The notes under the pieces were generated by a model, which saw only the letters and a program-made list of their open reading frames with translations, made no database searches and was not told where the DNA came from. Below are positions 56,397-64,000 of a DNA stretch of 64,000 nucleotides, in pieces. The stretch lies in NCBI GenBank assembly GCA_004431415.1, contig QPMI01000532.1:48208-112207 (forward strand). The letters run 5' to 3'. The position numbers and the translations under genes are program-made. The stretch comes from Cyanophora paradoxa. Taxonomy: Eukaryota; Glaucocystophyceae; Cyanophorales; Cyanophoraceae. How positions within the stretch are numbered: position 1 is the stretch's first letter; each line of letters begins with the position of its first letter.

Positions 56397-57607
56397 ACTA
56401 GGGGCCCGGCCGCGTTTGGCGCGCCGGGGGTGCAAGGGGGGAATCGGGATCTAATGAAAGAGTAGTAGTGGCACGAACATGCACGGGGCAGAGGTAGATC
56501 GACCCCGGCCCAGCGCGCGCGGCAGGTTGAAGTAGTAAAGATAGACACAGATTATATATGATTGAAAAGAATAGAAAAGGCCCGATAAGCAGATGCTGCG
56601 ATTAAACCGAATAAAGATGTCAACCAACGAGAGGGTACCGCCAGAGGAACAGGCGTCGATAAGCCTGTGGGAGGACTTCTCTGGTCTTCAGCTGCAGCGA
56701 CCTGTGTATGCGGCTGGGCAAAGAAGACAAAGACCGCCGCTGCAAGCCCCAGTGCTGCAACACTGTAACTGTATGCTCTCGCCTTCAACGATGCCTTCAG
56801 GCAGCTCTGCAGCAGCTTTGCGCCCTCGTCGCATGTTAGCTTTCTCTTGTTGGCTGCTGAGGCGCTTTCTCTTGCTTAAGCTCAGTGCCGAAGCTCAGTT
56901 CACGCCCGGATTCTCGCGCACGCAATGATCTCGCTTACTCACTGTTCACGCGCTGCAGCTGCACACGCGCCGCTCTTTGTTATTCGCAACTCGAACGCTC
57001 GAGCTCGCGATCGGTTTGCCGCTGATGCGCTCGCAAGAGCTGGTCAGCTCGCAAGACCGCCCGGCGCGAATGGACAGCGGCCGGGGCGCCAACGAGGTCG
57101 GCGCAGCGATGCGGCTGCGAGCAGAGGCTGGATCGCGAGGAAAAGCTACGCGGTACGGGCCAATCCGGCCCACGGGCTGCGCGTGCTTCGGTGCACGTGC
57201 TGCGGTGCAAGCTTGATGCAGTCAAAAGTAGTCCAGGCGGCACGGGTACCGTGCGGCGTACGCCCCCGAAGAGCAAGGCGTACGCGACGCACTGCGAGGA
57301 AGCCGAAATCTACAGGAGACAGCTAGCTATAGGGATAACTGGTTCCATGCGCAGAACCGCGGAAGGAATTCGAAGACCGGAATGAGAGAGAAGTTGGTTT
57401 CGAATTCCAGGCTTCAAGTCGAGGAAAACTGGTCTTCGCCCTCGAAAACCTTTTTTTGCATGGACGGCCGCAGCGACAAACACGTGTCGCTGCAACCGAA
57501 TTTCGGCACATTTTTGTTGCAAACTGGACCTCGAAAACGGCCTCATAGAAAAATTTTGGCTGAAGCGAGGGAACGGGAAGCAAGGGGGTCCCCTTCCCCC
57601 CTTGCAA
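56397..57607. mobile_element. Composite repeat element, copy 2 (about 1.2 kb), inserted in the dioxygenase pseudogene intron
   Basis: Left end 56397-56590 and right end 57517-57607 match copy 1. Inverted TGCAAGGGGGGAA pair at 56431-56443 and 57594-57606. Dioxygenase intron sequence (GATCTGTCCCT) resumes right after it at about 57610, as at 47022 of the intact gene. The middle shares the GCAAGCTTGATGCAGT and GTACCGTGCGGCGTACGC stretches with copy 1. Confidence 0.65.
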
Positions 57608-57980
57608 TTAGAGATCTGTCCCTGATAAGACATACAATCCCTTGATTCCGCCCCCACCGCGCCGGCCCCAGACCCCGCCCGGCCCCCGGCCGCGCCGCCC
57701 CGACCCTCCCGCAGCCCTTGACGCCTGCGCGCGCGCGCGCCCCTCGCAGGGGAGATGCGGGAGACGTCGCTGGGCCCCCGCACCTACGCCGGCGCGCCCC
57801 TTCGAATTCCTTCCGCCAGCCCCCCCGCCTCGGATGACGGGGCGGGGGCGCAGGGGAGTTCGCGTTCGTGGCGCGGCGCTGCCCCACCGCCGAGGACGAC
57901 GGCTACCTCGTGCGACCTCATTTCCTCTTCCTTTCTAACGCCGCCGTGCCGCCGTGCTGGGCGTCTCGTCTGAGCGCTTT

Positions 57981-58006
57981 CCCCCCCCCCCCCCCCCCCC
58001 CCCCCC
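57981..58006. repeat. Poly-C run (26) in the pseudogene intron
   Basis: The matching intron of the intact gene has only 11 C residues (47541-47551). Confidence 0.9.
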
Positions 58007-58283
58007 AGGTGGGGTACGTGCACGACGAGGGGGCGGACCGGTCGGAGCTGCGCGTGTTCGACGCGGCGGCGCTGGGGGACCCCCTCGCCCGCGTCCTTCT
58101 CCCCCAGCGCGTCCCCTACGGTACTACCCCCCTCCCCAAATCCCCCGATATGATAGCAACGTTTGACGTTTAAACGTTAGCGAGAGCGCCAAGTTTCTGG
58201 CCTGCGGAAGCGCGTTCTAAGGCGCACGCTGACGGGGCGTCGGGCGCGGGGCAGGGTTCCACGGGGCCTTCTTCCCTGTGTAG

Positions 58284-59116
58284 GCGCGCGCGCGCCGCCC
58301 GGCGGCGCCCGCCGAGTCGCCGAGTCGCCGATCGCGATCGCGAGTCGAAGCCGGCTTCGAAGTCGCTCGTACCCCCCGAGTCTAGGCTAACGTTTTAGAG
58401 CACCCTGCGGCTGTTCGCAGCCTCCGCATACGTAGCTTCCTTGTACAGCTAATTTATAGACTCAAAACTCGCCGAAAAAGAGTTTGCAATTACTACATGC
58501 ACATGTACAGCGCACTGCAGCTGTCTTGAGCTTCTTCCAAAACTCGAGCCCAAGTCCTGCTTCAAACTCATGATCAAGACTCTAGCCTAGCTATATATAT
58601 ATACCGGTAGTAGCTACCGTGCGTACTAGCTGCCGTAAGGAATTCGAAGGAGGAGAAAAGTAACCGGCTAAAGCCGTTCGGATTCGAATTCATCTAAATC
58701 TTCGAATTCGTGGCGAACTTCGGAACTTCAAGATGAAACCCCCACTGAGCTCGTCGCCGAGTCGTGCACGTACCCCTACTAGTACTCACCCTCAGCTCGC
58801 GAATCGCGATCGCGACCGGTACCATCGGAGTCTGGTCGACCGGACTCGCGAGTGGGCTTTCAATGATTAGACAACCTCCGCAGCTTTTAAAACCCGCGGA
58901 AAAGCCCCAGGGGTACATGGTGACCAGCCGAAGCAGTTGCAACTTGCAACTGACGTCGATATCGATCGCGTGTAACGTCGCGCGCGGCCGTCGCTACAGC
59001 TCACTGCATGAGTCAGCGGCTAGCGCGCAGTTGTCTAACACGCGCAGCAGCAGCAGCCTGCCTGGAGCCGGCAGCAGATCTAGATCTCTTAATTATAATT
59101 AGCCGAAGCTTGAAGA
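58284..59116. other. Duplicated 3' flank of the dioxygenase, then AT-rich intergenic DNA
   Basis: GAGTCTAG...TTTTAGAGCACCCTGCG near 58378 and CTTGTACAGCTA near 58440 match 47980-48170, and the GTCGTGCACGTACCCC patch near 58762 matches 48325. No gene. Confidence 0.6.
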
Positions 59117-60755
59117 ATGAGATCTCGGGGCGTCCCCGCGACCGTACGCGTGGCGCTCGCTGTCGTGGCGCTCGCAGCGCTCGCCGCGGCCGCTGCGGCT
59201 GCGGCTGCGGCCGGCGCCCACCAGGCCGACCCGCGCGACGTCGCAACCGCCGGCGCGCCGGCGCCGCCGGTGTCCCACTGCCGAGCGCTCGCGTCGTCCG
59301 CGGCAACGACGAGCGAGTTCGTGGACGTCGACAGCACGAGAGCTTGGCTGCCGCATGCATACGTCCATGCATATGGTGCGCCAGCTGCGGCCGCGGGCTC
59401 GCTCAAGGCACAGTCGATGGCGCTCGGAAGCGGAATTCCCGCCATGCAAACGCCTTCAAAATCTAGATCTGGTGAGTACCCGTGCATGTGTTTACGGACT
59501 GCCGCGCGGCATTCGGCGGCGATTTCAAATTTAAGAGCGCGCGCCCTAAGCCTCGAATTTGCGGTTAAGTCGCATGATCCATGGCCATGGGCGCGCCCGC
59601 GCAGGACGCAGCCGCGTCTCTTCGGCGACAACGCCCTCGACGCAGAATTCGAATCGCCGCCGCAAGGCCGCCTACGTCTCCGCTCGCTCCGTCTCCGATG
59701 TCTTCCCGGGCTCGTGCGTGAGCGCAGGCAACGGCCCAACGACGGGGGATGTCAGAGACAACGGGTGCTGCGACCAGCAGCTCCTTGGGACCGGCGCCAA
59801 CCTCTGCAGCGCCATCGCATGCGTCGCGTCGAGATGGATTGCACCCCTGCCGGGACAGACCGTCGTGTCTTTCAACGGCAGCGAATTCTGCTCGTACAGG
59901 CCGTGCAGCGTCGGAGAGAAAGTCACAGTCAAGCCGGGGTCGGGCTCCGACCAGGACGTATACGGCGGTGCGACTCTTTTCTTACAAAGTTTGGAATATT
60001 CTCCACAGCCATATACAGCCTCTGACACGCGCTTGAACTCAAGTCCGAAATTTTAATACGCTGACTTGGAACGGCGCCGGCGTGTCGACGCGCAGGGCCA
60101 AGCTGCGCGTGCAACAGTACACTGGGGCACTTCTACTGGACCCTCCCCGTCAACGGCAGCATTTACTGTGCGCCCTGCAGTCCCGATCCGATGATCGCGA
60201 GTCGCGCAGCTTCGGATATATATCTTGAGATCGGTCTAGATTTGCAACTACTGCAATGTCGACGTCATTGATATTTCTTTCTCAGGTCTCAGGAACTGCA
60301 CCGCGGGGGAGAAGATTTATCCGGTCACTGGGATGGCGGGCCCGGCGTGCGGGTGCCAGAGCCCGCTGTCGACCAACCCGACCGCTGGCGGATCCGAAGC
60401 ATACTGCCTCGACCGCTGCAGGGACGGGGTGCGCGCGCGCGCTCTTTCATGAAACTTTAAATTTGTGTGATTATCGAATGCATCTAGCCCTGCATCTTGC
60501 AAAATCAAACCATATGCATTTGATATTGAACTTCCTATTAACTTCTTTCGTGCCATTGCAGGACCAGATTATCGTAGCGGACGGGAGCGGGACGAAGCCG
60601 GCCTGCGTCTGCGAGGAATCCGCCGGGCTCAGAAACGTCGGCGGGGTCTGCCTGGGCCCGACCCCCAGCCCGAGGTTCGATTGCGAATTCTCTCCACTTC
60701 AATTCGAATCGTATCCCTCGGCAAAGGATTTGATCCCTTAATTAATTGTAATCGT

Positions 60756-60792
<37 letters not shown>

Positions 60793-62348
60793 CAGCCCCA
60801 GCAGCAGCCCGTCTCCGAGCCCCTCTCCCTCGCCCAGCCCCTCCCCCTCGACGTCGACGCCCTCCATGGCCAGGTGCCTCGAGTTACGACTTGCGTTCGA
60901 AATGTGAAGCGTTCCGTTTTCTCTGATCTGATCGATATCATCGGATCCTCGCGACTCGTCCCTCGCTCGCCTCTCGCTCGCGATCGTGTCCGCAGCCCCA
61001 GCCCTAGCCCCACACCCGCTCTGGGGACGGCGCCGGCCTCGAATATGCCGGTGAGTTCCCGAGGCATATGCCCGGGACCAGCTGCTCGTAGTCTTTCTAA
61101 GTCATTCATTGTGACTGGCCTTCAATTTGAATTTGTTTGCTCGCTTAGTATATTACGTCGATCAACGGAGTTCCCGCGCCAACGAACGTGTCAGAAGTCA
61201 CGCTTAAGGTGATTAAATGTGTTTTTTACGTCCAGCTCATGATCAATCAATCTATAGCTACGAAATCGGAAGCCGATCTCTGTGCGTTTCTCTCAGGACG
61301 GCACGAAGGCCCTCAAGATCTCGTTCAACCGCTCTTCCGTCAACACCCCGCAGGTCTGCGGCCCGGCGGCTTCAAATTAAATTCCGCGTTTGCGCTTCCT
61401 GATCATAACCATGGCCATGATTTAATTTACTTTCCCGCTGACTGGTCATCGTCCTTTGCTAGACCGGCGGGCAGCGCATCGGGATTCTGGGCTCCTTCCC
61501 GGTGTGCATGCCCCCATCGCTGTGCACGTTCAATGAGATCTAGATATCGCTTTGATGAAATTATATTCGCGAAGCTGATTCGAATTTGCGTTTGATTTCG
61601 CGCCTAGAACGTGGGCGCGAACCTCACGGTCTCCATCGCGAATTCCGCGGGGGACTCCGTGCCCGCCCTGGACCCCCGGATGACCGCGACGGAAATCAGC
61701 TGCGGTGCGCCCATGGCCGTCGATATATACCTTTTTGTTGTTATCACGTTGAAGCTTAAGCTGATCGCTTACTTTGATAATTATATAAGCTGCTTAAGCT
61801 AAGTTGAAGTTTTTATAATTATTTCTAGCGCTGTAATTACGTTGAAGCTTAAGCTGATCACACACCGCGACCAGTGGCGCCGGCGCTGCCGAGCGCACGC
61901 CGCGCGCTCCTGCAGGCGCGCTTCGCCCCCGGGACCCCGTACGACCTCGTCATCCGGCCCACCGTCGCCGGCGCCTTCACTCCCTTCCTCCTCGGCGGGG
62001 TCAGCGATTATTGATAATTAATCGCGCTTCTTCCGAATATTAAATTAATTACCGCGAGCAGGCCTTCGAGTGGACGTCCGTGACCACGGGGGCCGCCGGC
62101 GCCGGCGCCGCGGGGTGCAACCCGCCGTACTCGGAGTGCACCCCGAAGCTCTGGTTCCAGGTCTCGGCCGCCTCCGCCCCCCCGGCCCCGGTGCGCCCTC
62201 GAGCTCAGATGCACCGTACCCCCCTCCTCCTGAATTGGAAGCCCTCCTGATCCGGGGATCCGCGCAGGGCGCGCACGCGCTCGGGCTGGTGGCCGCGGCG
62301 TGCCTCTCTCTGCTCTCCGCCGCCCTCGTGGGGGGCCTCGGCCTCTAG
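59117..62348 (+). CDS. Secreted cysteine-rich surface protein, predicted GPI-anchored; family unknown
   Basis: ATG 59117 opens a signal peptide: MRSRGVPATVRVALAVVALA followed by an Ala run. After the GTGAGT donor at about 59473 the frame runs RKAAYVSARSVSDVFPGSCV, NGCCDQQLLGTGANLCSAIA, VVSFNGSEFCSYRPCSVGEK, CACNSTLGHFYWTLPVNGSI, YCAPC, NCTAGEKIYPVTGMAGPACG, GGSEAYCLDRCRDG, GTKPACVCEESAGLRNVGGV, a PEPEPEPEP/Gln/Pro linker, INGVPAPTNVSEVTLK, GTKALKISFNRSSVNTPQ, NVGANLTVSIANSAGDSVPA, YDLVIRPTVAGAFTPFLLGG and CNPPYSECTPKLWFQVS. The end, HALGLVAAACLSLLSAALVG GLGL in two parts, is a hydrophobic C-terminus stopping at 62346-62348, as for GPI signals. At least 18 Cys and several N-x-S/T sites suit an extracellular protein. 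Some middle joins (61320-61620) are uncertain. Confidence 0.7.
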
Positions 62349-63314
62349 CGACGAGATTAGAGCCGGAGCGCATCGATATATCTCCCTGACCTTCCGCTTT
62401 CACTTTCGTATAGCATTTGATCGTGATTGTGCATATGCATGTTCACGTGACAGAAACTTGAATAAGATTCGTGATCGTGCATACATTGCAACCGAAATAA
62501 GGTTTTTCGAATTGAATCGTTTTTAATTGCATGAATCAATCTAATCTTTCGCAGTCCTCTCCTTTCTGGAGCCAAAGGAGAATTAGGAAGCTGGCATGGG
62601 CAATTTCCATGGCAGATAAAAGAGGAGGGTATCGATTTTGTTATGATGAAAAAGTACTATTACTGGTGGCATGGGCCGGGGTGACTAGCAATAGCCTAGT
62701 TTTAATAAATTTTGCCATGCATGGCGCTCTCCCCTTTTCCGAGGAGAGGATGGGAGCCTCCGAGAAGGACGAGGGGGGTTGTAGAGTACGAGGGGCATGT
62801 ACAGTGAGCACAAGGGGTATAAGCTTAAGGGCAGCTGATGCGAATCGATAATTATAATAATAAAGACATTGAAGCGACGTACATCAAGCTTAAGAACTGC
62901 AGTGGAGCGCTTGCTTGATCACGATGCAAATTGAATTGTTCGAAACGAGCTTCAAAAAACCTCTTGAAAACTAAAGCTACTTGCAATTAATTGCGAGCTA
63001 CTTGCGAGCTTGGAGCAAACTACTAGCTGCAGCTGCCTGATTTTGTAAACCTAACGCCGGCCTAGGCCTGCTTTTCGCTTTTCACTGGCTGGATCCCGGA
63101 GTCCGGAGCTTCGGGGCGCCGGACGCGATCAGGCAGCGGCGGGGAGGGGGCCGACGCCGGGCCGCGGGAGCGGCGGAAGACAGTGCGGCTTTGGATCCAA
63201 GGGCGGCCGCGGCTCTAGCGCGGACAGACAGGCGGCATGGCGCCTTGGGCTTGAGCGGCGGGGCCGGAATTGCAGCCTGCGCTGCAGCTGGCCATGCATA
63301 TTGTGCGCCTATAG
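62349..63314. other. Intergenic, AT-rich then GC-rich
   Basis: Contains ATGCATGTTCACG-type sequence and AATAATAATAAAG near 62853. A 106-codon frame at 62531-62851 has no recognisable features. No gene was supported. Confidence 0.5.
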
Positions 63315-64000
63315 CTACTCGAGGATGAATACTCCGTCGGAGATTTCCAGGGAGCCCTGCGGCGATCATGAGGGCGCACCCAAAAAATAAGTGACGGGCT
63401 ATCGGCGGCGCCGCGGCGGCCGCGGGGCAGCCTTAAGCTCGCGGCGGGTCCCCCGGCCCCCGGCCCCGCGCACCTGGTTGATGACGAGGCGTGCCTTTGG
63501 CTTCAGGAAGGTGTTTCCCGTCGTGATCCTGCTTACAGGATTACCGAGGCCGCAGTATTAACAATAGTCTCAGTCAAAACGCGGGCCCGGACCTAGTCTA
63601 AATCAGGCCGCAGTCTAAATCAAGACCGCAGTCTAAATCGAATTTATATATAACCTGGGCCGGGATCGCCGGACCTGAAGATGAAGCCGAGGCCGTAGCC
63701 CACCCCCAGGTACAGGTCGCCCGTCACGCTGTCCCACGCCGCCGCGCGCACCTGCGCATGCAGCCCCGCGCCGGTGGTCGAAGGGACAGGGGCGGGGGCA
63801 GGGGCGGGGGCGGGGGCGGGGCCGGGGGCGCACCGCGGCGATGCGGGCGCCCGTGCCGACGCCGTCGTCGTTCTCGGGCACGGCCGTGTTCGTGTTGCCG
63901 CCCGCCACCGTCCGGAGCTCCATCGACTGCCGCGGCAGCTCGCGCTTAGAAGGGGAAGGCTCGTCGACGTCCCGGAGCCCCACCGGTACCCCCCTGCAGA
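63315..64000 (-). CDS. 3' end of an NHL-like beta-propeller repeat protein (5' part beyond window)
   Basis: Spliced reading gives LRTVAGGNTNTAVPENDDGV, GTGARIAAVRAAAWDSVTGD, LYLGVGYGLGFIFR, ITTGNTFLKPKARLVINQ and GSLEISDGVFILE, with the stop at 63315-63317. The TVAGG-x-N...PENDDGVGTGA...AAWDxxTGDLYLG pattern is that of NHL/SMP-30-like propeller blades, often in extracellular or scaffold proteins. Introns use GTGCGC and GTCCGG donors; one contains a CCCCGCCCCCGCCCCTG repeat. The remainder of the protein lies to the right of the window. Confidence 0.65.

Larger units (their letters stand above)
56247..58283 (+). pseudogene. Broken copy of the 3' part of the carotenoid dioxygenase gene
   Basis: Copies about 46880-47875. 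The exon starting RYVYASRKA has one extra base in a G run (56281-56289), shifting frame before the DGPKWDA equivalent. The following intron is interrupted by composite element copy 2. Then come copies of the REMRETSLGPRTYAGA-like exon, FAFVARRCPTAEDDGYLV, VGYVHDEGADRSELRVFDAA, LLPQRVPYG and FHGAFFPV with the stop at 58281-58283. It has no N-terminal half and only one of the four iron histidines, so it is not functional as a dioxygenase. Confidence 0.88.

Noticed and set aside
62531-62851. 106-codon plus-strand frame after the cysteine-rich gene
   Set aside because: It has no homology features and no splice context, and its composition resembles intergenic DNA.

Overview
This window is nuclear DNA from a very GC-rich unicellular eukaryote. 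The main signs are genes split by many short introns (mostly about 50-75 bases, donors GTGCG, GTCCG or GTACC, a CTGAC/CTAAC-like branch site, acceptor CGCAG or similar), and families found only or mainly in eukaryotes: pentatricopeptide repeats, armadillo repeats, MORN repeats, an AGC kinase, an RBR ubiquitin ligase and a GPI-anchored protein. Several genes belong to families linked to motile cilia (CCDC81-type HU domains, a CFAP36-type BART domain, MORN repeats), and there is a complete carotenoid cleavage dioxygenase. A flagellated alga fits, but the lineage cannot be fixed from this sequence. Most long unspliced reading frames are shadows of the spliced genes. Exon joins were worked out by hand from splice signals and protein-family continuity.

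Layout, 1-47.9 kb (GC-rich, densely packed). 1-7522 (+) is a 5'-truncated protein with a coiled coil, two TIR-like domains and about four tandem parallel beta-helix modules. 7662-9173 (-) is a glutaminyl cyclase with a signal anchor. 9250-10418 (+) is an orphan. 10923-12811 (-) is an RBR ubiquitin ligase with a hydrophobic tail. 13634-17049 (-) is a CHASE-domain receptor without an output domain. 17209-21226 (+) is a long coiled-coil protein. 21424-24195 (-) is a CCDC81-type HU-domain protein. 24282-27817 (+) is a PPR protein. 28199-32494 (-) is an armadillo protein with an AT-hook. 32837-35110 (-) is a MORN protein. 35616-38308 (+) is an apparent BART-UIM-dual-specificity-phosphatase fusion. 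38906-41455 (+) is an AKT/S6K-type AGC kinase. About 42468-47875 (+) is the carotenoid cleavage dioxygenase.

Layout, 47.9-64 kb (AT-richer, repeat-rich). Two MITE-like elements with long terminal inverted repeats lie at 48.5-49.3 kb. 50202-52920 (+) is a two-domain F5/8 type C (discoidin) gene with AT-rich introns. 53.19-58.3 kb is a rearranged block: two copies of a composite repeat, a broken copy of a cysteine-rich surface-protein gene, and, joined directly to it, a broken copy of the 3' end of the carotenoid dioxygenase. The intact cysteine-rich, predicted GPI-anchored gene follows at 59117-62348 (+). The right edge carries the 3' end of an NHL-like beta-propeller gene (63315-64000, -).

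The genes do not form an operon-like pathway. The best candidates for something new are the TIR-TIR-beta-helix protein, the BART-UIM-phosphatase fusion, the kinase-less CHASE receptor, the cysteine-rich surface family and the composite transposon-like repeat.
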